Assembly: GCA_000697055.1 (NCBI GenBank)
Contig: JNDT01002051.1
Coordinates: 19,735-83,734, forward strand
Origin: Saksenaea vasiformis B4078
Lineage: Eukaryota; Mucoromycota; Mucoromycetes; Mucorales; Saksenaeaceae
DNA: 64,000 nucleotides
Reading direction: 5' to 3'
The notes below the pieces were generated by a model that was not told the origin of the DNA, searched no databases, and worked only from the letters and a program-made list of their open reading frames with translations. Each line of letters starts with the position of its first letter. Within the stretch, counting starts at the first letter, position 1. Both the position numbers and the translations under genes were made by a program. Of this stretch, positions 1 through 12,456 are shown one piece after another.

Positions 1-2941
1 AACGGCCTCATCCTCCTTTAGATCGTAACTATACAATGCTACACGAGTTAAGTAGATTGTTTACTGAACGTTTTATCCGTACCTTGGAAAGTACGTGCAT
101 CAAAGATTCGAACTCGTCCCGTGGCTGTCTCAACTCCACTATCCGGATCTCTACGGGCCTTCGTCGCACCGACGACAACTGTTTTCGAATCCTCATGATA
201 CAGTATCCGTCGGCCCATCTCTTGATCAAGTGGTAGTTTGGTAACATGAAGTTTACGCAATGAATTGATTTTCCCAACAACCAATGTGTCGCCTGTGACC
301 ATGATCATGGATGCCGGGTAGAGTTCACTGTTAAACGTAGTAAATGTGTCTACAAACTACTAAACTGTTATCGCCGCATAGATCAGCTACTGCATACCTG
401 AAGATTAACTGCCAAGTAGGTTAGCCTTTGTCGCCGGCTGCTAATAATAGTAGGTCGGTCAGATGCTGCAAATATGGCTTTTTCGCCATTGTTGTCAAAA
501 GGATGTAAAGTTATAGCTCGCGTTCCTAGGGTAATTTCTTTTCGATTGCTCAAACTATCGGCTTGCACCTTGTAATACACCATTTGCCCATCACCTGCGA
601 GATGCATTAGTTCCCAGACATATTCACTGATAAATAGTTACCAAGGGTCAAGAAAAGATAAGGAATATTGTCCAGCGTAGACAAAAGCATGCACCGAGGC
701 ACCACTTCGGCTGCTAGAGAATCTTTGGCGACGACACGTAATCCAGGGAGATCCAGGATACGGACATTATCACCTCCCCATAGACCAACAGCTACTCTGC
801 TCGTCTTTGTTGCCGAAGAACCGTCCAATGGTGAAATATCAATACATGCGATTTCAGAATCAAATTGCGTCGAACTTAGATGGATTAGAAATGTGATCAC
901 TTTGCTCCAAAATCTATCATACCTTATTTCAACTAGTGACCTATTCTTGATCTCCAAGTATACCAATGTCCCTGACCCGTACGACAATACACATTGATGG
1001 GCGTTCAAACTAGCAACAGTAATAGCTAGATTTTCCAAAGGAGGTTTCCATTCGTTGAGCAATGTGCCGTTTCTTCCGATTGTCATGAGCCGTACACTGA
1101 AAGGGGTCACTTGGAGCAGCATATCTTTAACGGCAGGACTGACAGCAAGTGTAGTACAGTTTAACCGAAGGCCTGCAAAACTCGTTACTTCTTCTACCAT
1201 ACTCGTTCCGGCAGATTGATGCAAAACGCGAGTCCCGTCCACTGTACACAATACAATGGTGTCATCAAAACTAATATGACGCATCAATAGGCAACGTCTT
1301 TTTTTCTTCTTCTCGTGTACGGAATCGCTTACCGATGCTTTGGGTTGGAGCAAAAACACCACAGTCGTTTTACATCTGCTACTTCAAAATATGCATTCTC
1401 AATGAATCCAACACCAGTTTGAAGCACTCGTAATGAACCATCACAGTTTACTCCAGAGCAACACATCATCGTTTTCTGTTGTCACAAGATATTAGTTATC
1501 ACCTAAACGTTTGCACTGTATGGACACTTTACACGTCCTTGGTTATCGAGATCGTATACACAGAAATCTGTTATAGGAGACAAGTTCGGAAATTCCTCAA
1601 CAATCTGGAACTGGTTTTCAGAACCATCTCCTTTTTGTAATTCTAGAAGATAGCAATCGCCTTGTGATGAACCGAGATAGGCAAAGTTATCTGACAAATG
1701 AACAATGGATGAAGGCGCAGAAACCTTTACCCACGTGTTAAAACTGTTACTTTGTCACCACGGATATACCTTTCCGATGTTGTCCAATCCAATAGAGGAT
1801 ATGGTATCACCAGAAGTTACAAAGTTCAATTGGTATAATGTTGCGAAATCGTCTCCTAGTAGACATCGAGGTTTATCTCCTTCCATAAAAGTGTATCTAA
1901 AAATATGTCACCGAGAGTCAGATTCACAGAGTTGACGTATGAACGAAGAGAGCTTACGCCGTCACCACCATTGGATTGATACTAATCGATTTGTGCGTGC
2001 CTTTTAGATCGTAGTATGAAATCATGTATTCACCAACAACAAGGACTCCTCCGTATGGTTTTGGAACTGGAATTAACTTGCGTGCAGTGGTCTCGACGCG
2101 AGCATGGAATTTTGGCTTATCCAGTATAGCTTTGCCTTGCATATCCAAATGGTATGCTTTAATTTGCCGCGCTTCATCGTTTTCTTCTTGATACAAGATA
2201 ACTATCGCTGGCTTATCGGTTCGATGTATTGCCGTCATAGAGATGACAGTAAACTCGGGGATACTAGGCGCAGATGGTTCAGTATCTAAGCGATATCGTT
2301 GCAAAGATCTTACGAAATACTGAACGGCTCGCTAGGCAGACCTGATACGCCTATGTCTTTGGCTTTGCCTTTTATGCTTGCGGACGTCCTATTCAAAATT
2401 GCTCCCTGTATGGGAACAACCAACAGCAGACCAATGTACATGCTGACGACGACAACCCTACTCTCTGGGTCAACTGTAGTCAAGATCTGTTCCTCTGTCG
2501 TGCGCGCGTTTCTTTCAGATAATTCGCCACTTGCATCAGTGACAATCGATCGCGTTGCAGGATCGTAACTCAAAAAACAATATCGTTGGTTGTTACTTAT
2601 AATGAACAAGGAACAGCGAGGACGCGACTATCAGAACATCAGAGTTCCTGTACAAATAATGCTAACACTTTCTGCTCACAGCAACATGACACACTTCCAA
2701 TGCCTCTACACGACCGAACAGCTGAAAGTCGAGATCCAATGTCAAGCAATTATTCGCGAATCTGTAGATTTCGAGACGTGTTCCTTTGCTAAGTTGCATT
2801 GTCAGCCCTGATGTGTTTGCTGCACGGTCCACCAAACCTGACAATCAAGTTCAGCTCGTTTGCATTAAGAAAATTTCCTTTGACTGAGAATTGAACTGCT
2901 GAAGATGGCTGCACCGTTTTCACATAGTTATACACGCTCAT
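1..2941 (-). CDS. DDB1: DNA damage-binding protein 1 homologue (DDB1), 5' part
   Basis: DDB1 is the triple beta-propeller adaptor of CUL4 ubiquitin ligases and of nucleotide-excision repair damage recognition. The start ATG is at 2941-2939, giving MSVYNYVKTVQPSSAV, close to the usual DDB1 N-terminus. Exon 1 ends at 2838, a 49-nt intron (2789-2837) follows, and the next exon begins KGTRLEIYRF, the DDB1 TRLEIY signature. Further blocks match the family in order: YCFLSYDP, TTVDPESRVV, VPKPYGGVLVVGEYMISYYD, NLSPITDFCVYDL, CTVDGTRVL, SEIACIDISPLDG, GLWGGDNVRILDLPG, EITLGTRAITLHPF and FAASDRPTIISS. Many short introns split the gene. The C-terminal third lies beyond the window start. RSE1 and CPSF-A share the fold, but the block order and N-terminus favour DDB1. 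Confidence 0.9.
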
Positions 2942-5900
2942 GGCAGTTGCTTGAACTTCGGACAGCGCAGGATTTTTTCTTTTTGTATGGGAGCCGAAGC
3001 TCCGAATTTTTATTCGTCGCGCACGTCACAATGAGCGCTGGACAAAAAGAAAAATCATCATGCATCGACATACAAGACTATCACTACGGGCGGGGAAAAT
3101 TGGCTATGAGAACTAAGAACTGATGGTTGATGACATGTGGCTGTTACAGGCACGTCGCGAGCTGGTGTATCCAGATGCGGCGGGTGAGCGACGTAACGGC
3201 CACTGACTGGATTGTGTCAGCGAAGAAGGAAACCTCGTCAGTCACCTGTTTCCAATGGCAGCACCATGCAGCTTTCATGATAAAAGCGATGACTTGACCA
3301 GTCTCTGAGTAGGACTAATGCTAAGGCCGTAAATGATTTACAGTGCACCGCCAGATTTGGAACGTTATGGAGAGGACAACCGCATCATAGCAAATAAATC
3401 TATCGTGCATCAGTTTGAGCTTGGTTTACATCAGCTCCAAATGCATTCTGCGTTTGTGTAAAAGATATTATCCATGGCCCGACCAAAAAGTTATTGCATA
3501 CAAGGGGCCGTGGTGAGCGTTCAAGGAGAAAGTCCTCTCTTTCTTTCGTCTTCGTGTCCCTGGTATGTACTGTCTCTTGGATCTACATCCAGGACTCTGC
3601 ATTGAAGAAATATTCATTTTTCCTTTGCAGTTATGCCTGGGCCCGGAAACGTTTTGAAAAAAATTTGGTATAAATTGATATCGCGAAAGATAATGACCGT
3701 TTAAGTGCCTTTCTCAAATCTAGTCAACGTCTTTCGATTCAAAAAGATAAACGTTGGTGTTCAGACGTTGGATAATACTGTCAAACAGAGGAATTGGTTA
3801 GATAATGGGAACAGGTCCCTTCAGCAGGTTAAGTTCCTAATCATGATGAGAACTGTCGATCGAATGCGTGCATAAGTTTCATTGTTGTGAAGGACGTGTT
3901 AGGCTAACTATCAATCCGTATCATTATCTCAATACTGTTAAAATAGTAAATGCGCTCTTGCTTGTAATCAAAACCTAAAAGTTGCGACCGTAGGTCACTT
4001 GAGCGATCTTCGCAAGCGGCTGTTCTAAGGCACTGGTGCCAGACTCCTTGTGGGCGTATATATCTCCGTCGTTAGGATGAACTTCATTTTCTTGGAAGTC
4101 GCTGCGGCCGAAGAGAATGCTCTCCATAACATTTCTGTCGTCAAATGTCGTAAATTACTGAAAAGCGAATGTTAGTCACATCCCACTATAAAGCTATGTT
4201 GTAAAGGTACTTTCTTTCTGAGACTCAAACAGGAAGGAAAGATCCTACGACCCTCCTGGAGTAGTGTAGAAATCAATTGTACTTCTTGGAGAAAAATTGG
4301 TTCTCTATATCCCAATGGGTAACTGTATCATTATATCGCCCCACTCTGCTCTAATCGTTGTAACGCTCGGTGCTTCGTACATATTCTCTTTTGTTCTCCT
4401 AAAATGTACAAGCCTATCGGCAATCAGATTAGAGTGTCTATGCGGCAGGAATTAGATTAATATGTTAATGCTCGTGCGCTAAGTAATAAAGGCACAGAGT
4501 AAAGCGATTTGAAGAAGCATATCTGGTCATTATGATAAGTGTTTCATGGCTTCTATGAACAGAAAATGGTTTGGGGTTTGGCATAGTACTCACGATATTG
4601 CCGCCATGGATTCCGATCGCCTCCGTGAACTGTGTGTTGCTATCAAATATCAGTGGAATCTACGATTATCCCAGGTGGTACCCCAAATTTCCTTGATCTG
4701 CAAGAGTTTGCATGGCAAGTGAGCGCGCCTCTACCACCAACATAAATTAGGTTACTGAATTTAATACACAACCAATCCCCTGTTGCAAGGATCTCAGGCT
4801 GCCTATGCTCTAATAGAGACGCTCCAAATAAATTGGAGTTCAGGTACCAATAAAGCCAGGAGGACATGCATGTTCCTGTGAGACTGTAACTCTTTACAAT
4901 CAAGAATAACAAACATACCATCTAATCATTATAACATGGTGCGAAGACTAATGTTAGATGTTTACGTTGAGAATACGATAAGTTCCGATATACCCCATAG
5001 TAAGCAACCTCCTATTTTTGACAATCGTGACCTATGGATCCGCCATAATAACGATAGATTTATCGCTACTCTTTTTGGATGACATGGGGGAATACCCGCC
5101 ACGAAGACCACGATCCCGTTACTGTTACCACACATGTTAATCGTGTTCGTGCCTTGGTTGAAACCATGGTTTCTTTATTATAATGTAAAACCTGGCTAGG
5201 CATTTCATTCGTTCCTTTTCACCCTTTACTCATGCGTTCATGTTTTCTTCAGATCTTATGTATTACGTACACGATTTTGGGAGATAAATGTAATATTTCT
5301 AAAGCGCGTGCTGACTTGTACTTAGTTACACACATACAACGCTCACGCATATGCGCAATCACTACCCAAGCCGACCCCTCCTTACGCGCATGTGTATTCA
5401 GACGTTTGCTCATGTATACTATACCAAAGCACGCGCTTACACAAAATAACATGCACATCAATGTAGATATGAATAAGAAAAGGACTGTCTTGATGTGTAT
5501 ATGCGCACGGGGGAGCATAGAAAGATGGGCTTTTTAGATTGATTCAAAGCCTCAAACCTTATTTACACTCTAGGACTTGGTACCGAAGGGTATAGATTTT
5601 ACCTGATATATCCGCGATGGTGCTTGACAGAAACCCCCACCTTCCACCACCCCTTAGCGTGGATTTTAGAAACGCCTGTCCTGCGAAGTTCTGAGAGCAT
5701 CACACACGCACACACAGAAAATTATCGGGCTTCGAAAGGAGTGCTCATGTTGGAAGTGGCCTAAAATAAGAAGGCGCTTTATCGCTTATTTCTTCTCACT
5801 ACTTTTTCTTCCTCTATTCTACTCGTTGCCATTACTACCGATTTTATTGTCAACCATGGACTTCAACAACAACAGTCATGAAGAATCCATGTGCAGTGGT

Positions 5901-8900
5901 TGTCCTACCACTTTTCAATCATATTTTGATTTCTGCAACGATTGTGGTGTGGACGTTTTCCGGTTCTGCCACGAACATTGGTGCAAATATTTTCGATAAA
6001 CTTGCGAACAACAGCGACTACAAAACTAAGTCGATGTCAATGGGTTGGCGTAGTCAGTCTTCCTGTCCTCCTTATTGCAGTGCAGTTAAACGCTCTCCGG
6101 CCCCACCCCACCCCCTAAGTGGAACCCCCTATCCATTAGTCCACCATCTATGTAAATAATGACACGATACCCTATCATACAAAAATAAACATCAAACCAT
6201 TGAAGTGCTAAAGGACTAATTGCGATAGTCCTCTGTATTATCTAAATGTACGGAGCTGGGGCCTGCATCCCAAGCATAATATAATTCACATGCACACCTT
6301 GTACAACACAGACGGATGTACCCCTCGGAACAACAAATGTCTAACCTATGTAGTGGAGCGAAATATCACTATGGGCACTAAGATTTATGGTTTGAAAACT
6401 TGCCCACTACAGCAAAAACACTGCCTTGGGTTTAATCTTAGAACGTTTGATGCCAATACTAAGAGAAAAAAAGGAGCCCGAAGCAATGTTTACATTGAGC
6501 ATGATTACTATACTCACTACATCGGGGCAGTCGTTACAGGTAAAGTAGGCAAAACAGTTGTATTCCATGGTAAGACGTCTTGGCTGCACCCGGGCCAGAC
6601 GCCTTGTCAGTACAACTGCAGGTGTTAAACTTGTTGTTATCACCTTAATCAGATTTCTTTGGCCAACACTGGCAAACTCTAATGTACAAAATACCCATGA
6701 CCTGTAGTAGGTGAGAAAAGTGACCTGATGATTACAAACAGGGGGCTCAAATTCAATTATTGTTCTTGTTGAAGGAGCAGGAATCAAAACCATCTGAATG
6801 CAGTTACTTGTGATCTACCATTGACCAAAACGAGGGTCAATAAAAATTCTGCGGGATACAGAATGCACTAAGCAGAAAATTGCATGATCGAATGCTGGGT
6901 TTAGAATCTGATTACTGGTTTACGCAAAACCAGTTTCGTCTACTTGTTATCAATACAGTTTATTCAGTAAAATTTTTATGTTACTCTATAAATTTTGTGT
7001 CAATGAAGGATCTATATTTCTTGCCTCTAGCTATAAGCACAAAGGGCATTGGTTGCGGGCGCAAAGCTTCTAGCTTAGGCGCCAACACGTTTGGATTGTG
7101 AGTTTCAACTGGAACAGAACACCCGCGCAAATCAAATCACCCGTGCGATTAAAAAAAAAGAAAAGGCCCTGTAGCTTTAGGCAGCTTCTTCCTCCTGTGA
7201 AAAAAAAAAAAAAAAACAAAATGAGCAGATTTTGCTCTAGAAAGGCTTCTGATTGGTAGGTTTCGTTGAACCTGTTATCGCTCGATGCCCCCATTTTGTG
7301 TATCCATTTCCGAAACTTGGCAGTTCCCTGGATACTTAGTGGATATTACACTATTCCACATAAACTTTGTGTTCATGCAGTTCCGAGCTCGCTCTAAGGA
7401 AGGTCGAGGATGTGTCGTTTATATCTAACTTTTATCTTCGTGATGTTGGTCCCTCGTCGGAAGCATACCTTTATTCGAGCATTAATAAAGAACGCTCCTG
7501 TTATTAAATCGAATGATCCTCATGCCATTTTCCTCCAAAGTGTAATATCTCACATCGACAATGGCAGTTCCCCACACGTGAGCCGATCGTTCCGTCTAGA
7601 GCTAGCTGCTTACCGTTGAGCCTTCGTACGTCACTTACCATTTGAAATTCATCGCCGATTTGTTTTGTCAGGAAACTGCACTGCAAAATAGTTACTGATA
7701 CAATTAGCCATATTATGGTTTAGAGGGCCGAGAAAAAGAAGAGACATCTTTTGCAGCAAACTCATGAGGCAGACAAATGCACCTGTCTCGATCTATCCTA
7801 GGGCTTTCTGGCAGACACATATGAGAGCGCCGTGCACATGAGCAAGTGGTATAATTCTTTGCGTCCAAGTTAGTTGCACTTTTAGACTACCTCCATTACA
7901 GAGTACAAGAGGGGGGAGTATTCTTTCAAGTACTCTCTCAGAGACTTTGACACGATATTGCGCCCTACCGCAGACGAAGCTTTGACCATGATTCTTGCAG
8001 TTTTCATATGTTCAGAGAGTTGGGACAACTGCACGAGGATTTTCCGTTTCCAATACCACTGAGCGTCATGCGTTATTCAGGCACGCTTGAACAGCATGAC
8101 TTTCCGACTTGAGTACAAAACGATATTTTATTTGAGACAGAGTTATATATTATAGAGGAAGGCTTATAGATAAGGAAAGAAGATTTGAATAGAGACGATC
8201 TTCTTATCCCAGAGACATGTGAACTTAGAATCTCCCACTTCAGACCGGCGTTTCAAAAGGTTCTTGTCCCAGAGCAGAACGTTTTTTGGTCCGAGGCAAT
8301 TCCCGATTTCCTTAAGTAGTGTCTTGGCCAATAATGTGTGGCTCGCGCCAGCATGAACAAAAAAAAAAAAAAAACATGGATGCTCCCTGAGGGTTGTCGT
8401 CGGACATGATACGTTCAAGGTTGGTTTGAATTTGAAATACTAACGGTAGCATCTATAACGATTTTGGGGAAACGACCAATCCCAAGCAGAGCAAAGTGTA
8501 CCTGGCAGCTACCTATCCTCGGTTTGAACCCTACTGTTCGGAGATGCAGATTGAAAAACGAATATAGCCTCCAGAAGCTAGTGTCCTTTAACCAAAAGCG
8601 GCAATGAAAGGGGGAGGGATATACTGTCCACAGCTTCTTGGATAGACCCGTTGGTGTGCTACCCTGTTTTATCAATGGTCGGGAAGTATTGTATTCAAAA
8701 CTGTTATTATAAGCTACGAGAAGGTGATGGCATGGTAATGGATATATGAAGCGGATATCAACTTCATATTTGAATCTGCTGATGAGAGTGGTGAGCTGGA
8801 TATCTCTGCGCATTTTCAGACCGTCAGAATGTAGCACTTAGCGTCAGTGACAAAGGAAAGCATAATAACCCTACAGACATATTGACACTGACTGAATCGA

Positions 8901-9598
8901 GAGTGGAGAAGGTACCAACGATAGGAAAAGAGAAAAGGTGAATGTATCAAAGATAACAAAGATCATGCCGCGCTTTTTCTGCTCCATACATGCTTAACCC
9001 GAACGCTTTGTGTGCAGTCAGATGTGCTAGACTACGTTAAATACACATATACCAGGTCATTTCAATTCGTACTTCGTGTAGGACTGAGGTATTAATTATA
9101 GGCCGTGGACTTCCCGACACATGCTATCTGATGAGTCACTAGTAAACACCCCGTCCAGGTATTCCGACTATCCGACTTAGTGCAGCAGTTTCACCCATCT
9201 TCCACAATTCTCTTCCAATCTTATCTGAATCGCGCCTTCCGCACCGTTCTCTCCATTTGGCGTGTCTGCTAACACCTTGTCTATTCTTCAAACGGTTATC
9301 TTGCAGTAGTGCTTCTCCTGACAACATAGATAGTTAGATTTAATCACCTGTTCCAATCTGTTACTCTCTCAGTATTACCTTCTCCTATTGGATGCGCGTG
9401 GCTGAATAAACTACAAAATAAAATCAAATAGAGAGAAATCCGGAATCTTTGTACTACCCGAGCCCAAACCGCAAACCCAGTTGCTTGTTATTGGCTCGAT
9501 CAAAATCGTGCGGTAATTTTGCCATCCATATCACGAGCTCGTACTGTGTGTATAAAAGGGACGCTGCCTTGGCGCTAAGAACGGTACGGTTTTTCTCT
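2942..9598. other. Gene-poor spacer, 6.7 kb
   Basis: I see no gene I can support here. Open frames exist on both strands (for example minus 4643-4921, minus 8415-8837, plus 6290-6628, minus 6407-6793), but none shows a recognisable domain and several overlap on opposite strands. Two long A runs occur near 7200-7217 and 8360-8376; they could be old retroposon tails or slippage tracts. A CACTACGGG string at 3076 resembles a CACTA transposon terminus, but I find no partner end. Confidence 0.5.
9551..9557 (+). promoter_or_regulatory. TATA box of the YcnI-domain gene
   Basis: TATAAAA followed by GGG lies 42 nt upstream of the ATG at 9599. Its position and sequence fit a core promoter TATA box with a very short 5' leader for the secreted-protein gene that follows. 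Confidence 0.5.
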
Positions 9599-10434
9599 AT
9601 GTCTAGCTCGGTTCTTCTGATCGCTACTGTTGCCCTCTTGACAGTCGGTTCCCACGCCCATGTTGGTATCGCTCCCCCTACTGGCAAGGTAAAATCAGGA
9701 CTTAGAGAAGTCTTGATGTAGTTAGTAATCATATTACATTATAGCCCGGCCAAAGTATGAACGCTTCGTTCCATGTCCCGCATGGATGCAACGGTTCCGC
9801 CACTACTGCCGTCACTGTGAGCGTACCCGAAACTGTTGTGTCTATCACACCTGCGCAAGTGCAAAACTGGGTATGTTCTACTATACATCAACGCGCTGCC
9901 TCCTAACATGAACATAGAATTTGACCATCAACTACAGACAATTAGACAAGCCTATCCAAGTCAATGGACAGTCAGTCAACCAAACTGTGAGCAACTTCAC
10001 GTGGTCTGGCGGAAACCTTCCAAGCGATCAGTACCAAGACTTTCCGATGCAGATCACTCTTCCCCAGGTAGACCTTAGCAACCAACCTAACGTTACACTG
10101 TATTTCCCTACTATCCAGACTTGGTAAGCTATCATTGCAAACAGGAGGATAAAGGCAACTAAATTTCGCTGCTTGTAATTACCAAACTAGTGTGAACGGA
10201 ACCAATGCTTGGGACGGCATCCCTACTTCCCCTGGCTACGACAAGACCAAGAGCAAGCCCTCCCCTCAACTTATTGTCACTAACGCAGACCAAGCTACGT
10301 CAGGCGATCACAGTGGACATGGGGATAACGGTGCTAAAAAACCTGAAAACAGTGGTATCAATCTGTCGCTCGGTAAATTCCCAATGATGGCAACTGCTGT
10401 CACAACTGCTTTTGGCGCTCTCTTCATGCTGTAA
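9599..10434 (+). CDS. Secreted YcnI/DUF1775-domain protein, possibly GPI-anchored
   Basis: Four exons (9599-9688, 9745-9870, 9918-10123, 10191-10434) join in frame to 221 aa. Residues 1-20 form a signal peptide, with predicted cleavage at SHA|HVG, so the mature protein starts with His. The YcnI domain follows: HVGIAPPTGKPGQS, then FHVPHGCNGSATTAVTVSVPE, then WSGGNLP. In bacteria this domain binds Cu(II) through the mature N-terminal His, a Glu and a Trp; His 21, a Glu near PETV and the WSGG Trp are candidates here. A Ser/Gly/His-rich linker precedes a hydrophobic C-terminus (MMATAVTTAFGALFML), as in GPI-anchored proteins. The domain call rests on motif recall. Copper binding is inferred from the family. 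Confidence 0.8.
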
Positions 10435-11083
10435 CATAATACCAACACAACTCATGACAATAATGCTTACTAACATATGACCGTGCCCGACGATTACTCA
10501 TTACTATTGATTAGCGATGGTGGAATTAACACCATCTCATAATAAATATTGGACTTTGAATAATCATTCAGTTAAATACCCTTATACGTTTACGTCGAGT
10601 GATTTTGCGTTGAGAGGTGGTGAGCCCTTACGCGGGGAAGTAATTCGCTTTATTGTAACCCAAGGAATAGTCTACCCCTGGAGAATCTGGCCATCAGTGT
10701 TTTCTCAGCATAATTTCGCCTACTAGATCTACGACGACAGATGCAGGGTAGGCTGCTATCGTTAAGTGACTATGCCCTTTGAGGGTAAGCAAATTGATAT
10801 CAAAGTATCTTTCATCTCTGCTAGCCGAGAATTTTGTTTTGTTCTATGCGTTTGAGTGTTGTCAACCATTCGTTCCTAATCACGGACACTCTACAAGGAG
10901 CATCTAGACGTCATCCATATCGTACCAGACGGCTTACTGCCATGCTAAGTTCGGTATTTCATATTCAGATAGACCCAAGTATTTTGATTGCGTAGCTCGC
11001 CCATTCGTGCACATTACGTGCTCTTCAATCTATAGCCAGTCACTTCTATTCACGACGCGCAGCCTCTCTCTTTTGTCCACTTG
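10435..11083. other. Spacer between YcnI gene and DAD4
   Basis: No coding region recognised. It holds the 3' end of the YcnI gene and the promoter of the small DAD4 gene. Confidence 0.5.
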
Positions 11084-11399
11084 ATGGAAAATCCGCATGA
11101 GCAGCAGCAGAATGCCCTTCTGAGCAGAATTGTAACGAACGTGGTAAGTTGGGAATCCAGACGCGATTATACTTTTTGCTAACCGCTTTTCTTAAGAGTA
11201 AGCTCAACAGCAGTATTGCCGAATTGAATGAGCGTCTTCAGGTAAATCTGACAAGCCAACAACAAATGACTGATGTCTTATGGAGGCTTTAAACAAAGAA
11301 AATACCGACATTGTTGCTGTTGCCCAAATGTGGTCAGCATATAGTGCATCGGTGCAAATCCATCTTGAAAGTACAGATACTCTTCATGACCCATTGTAG
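11084..11399 (+). CDS. DAD4: DASH/DAM1 complex subunit Dad4
   Basis: A small three-exon gene: 11084-11143, 11197-11241 and 11286-11399, separated by introns of 53 and 44 nt. The joined product is 72 aa, the usual length of Dad4. It starts MENPHEQQQNALLSRIV, matching the MENP(H/Y)E-QQ-ALL-RI signature of the family, continues KLNSSIAELNERLQ and ends with an AQMW segment followed by a short helix. Dad4 is a subunit of the fungal DASH ring that couples kinetochores to microtubule plus ends. All exon junctions are phase 0. The gene is easy to miss because no single exon exceeds 120 nt. Confidence 0.85.
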
Positions 11400-11937
11400 A
11401 TAATATTTCCGGCAGATCGAATTTCTTAACCCAAGTTATAAACGAACTCAGCTTATATCCATGATCATCTGGGATGAAACGCATTGATTTCCGGCGATTA
11501 GCTTCCTGCATGTATACAGTTAGAAGAGTGAACAAGTTTTCTTTAAGAGCCGAGCCAGAATTTTATATCTTTCTGATGCTCTTGCTGTGACGAATGAGGC
11601 AAGCCGAACAATAATATTCAACTAAAAGTGCTGCTTTCGGCGGCACAATTCATTATCCACGGCGATCGAAAGATCTTCAACGGTTTCATTGATATTTCAG
11701 TTTCCTGTCGCGTTGAGCATGAGAAACAACGTTTTACATAGCATGACGGAAGAAAACCTGCCTCTTGATTGGTGGATTTAGGATGCACAAGCCACATGGG
11801 TCTGGGCGGACATGGCTCCTTGCTGAGGGGCTGAGTACCTTCAAAAAAGGAAGTGGATACTTTCCCTTTCTCTATTACTTCCAATCGTTTGAACTGAACA
11901 AATCACCTTTTGCTGAGCCCACTGCTGCTATATTGCC
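11400..11937. other. Spacer between DAD4 and the UIM-like gene
   Basis: A minus-strand open frame at 11618-11884 has no recognisable features and is not called. No other feature seen. Confidence 0.4.
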
Positions 11938-12456
11938 ATGACGACCCCTTCGGATCAGAGCCAAAAGCGTAGTTATTCTTCCCTGGAGGAAAGCGAAGGA
12001 TCTTCAAGCAAGCGCGTGCGCACTGGAACCAATGATCTACTGACGGAATTGACCCAAGTTCTTGCCGAAATCAAGTCTACCCCTTCTACCGGGGAGATTT
12101 CTGCAGAGTTGTTGGGTACGCTCAGGTTATTGATGCTCCAAATCGAGCGCCTATCTGCGGATGAAAATAATACGGAGGCGCAACATATGAAAGACGAAAG
12201 TGAAAGGTTCTTGGAGACATGGTTTGATGATTTGGTAGCGCGCTGTGAAGCGGATGGAGAACTAGATCTGGAAGCTTTGGATCTCCAATTTGAGGATAGT
12301 GATGATGAGTATGACGATGATGCTCTGGCCATTGCCTTGGCGTTGCAGGATGAAGAAGATCATTTTGAGCAACATGAAGCTGCAGTGGATGATGAAGCAA
12401 AAGAGGAGAAACAAGAAAAGATGGAAGACAACAACACGGTACAAGTGGCAACCTAG
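11938..12456 (+). CDS. Acidic protein with a ubiquitin-interacting-like motif
   Basis: Single-exon frame of 172 aa starting MTTPSDQSQKRSYSSLEES. A short basic stretch (SSSKRVRTG, about residues 23-31) could be a nuclear localisation signal. The middle is a predicted helix (residues 35-95), and the C-terminal half is very acidic. YDDDALAIALALQDEED (about residues 129-145) resembles a UIM: acidic run, Leu, then Ala in the conserved position, but Gln replaces the usual Ser. I do not recognise the whole protein. A binding role for ubiquitin is inference from this one motif. A pyrimidine-rich stretch and AATAAAA-like signals follow the stop. Confidence 0.6.
   Translation: MTTPSDQSQKRSYSSLEESEGSSSKRVRTGTNDLLTELTQVLAEIKSTPSTGEISAELLGTLRLLMLQIERLSADENNTEAQHMKDESERFLETWFDDLVARCEADGELDLEALDLQFEDSDDEYDDDALAIALALQDEEDHFEQHEAAVDDEAKEEKQEKMEDNNTVQVAT

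Noticed and set aside
3076..3100. CACTACGGGCGGGG, resembling a CACTA terminus
   Set aside because: No inverted partner, subterminal repeats or transposase nearby.
5232..5537. Open frames on both strands over an alternating purine-pyrimidine, ACACGC-rich stretch
   Set aside because: Open on both strands because of composition; no protein-like features. Possibly Z-DNA-prone but not distinctive.
6290..6793. Opposing frames of 112 (plus) and 128 (minus) codons
   Set aside because: Mutually overlapping with no motif; cannot choose either as a gene.
8164..8837. Two adjacent minus-strand frames of 84 and 140 codons
   Set aside because: No recognisable domain, and one contains an A/T run translating to poly-Phe; no splice structure joins them convincingly.
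11618..11884. Minus-strand 88-codon frame upstream of the acidic UIM-like gene
   Set aside because: No domain, and it occupies the expected promoter of the plus-strand gene.
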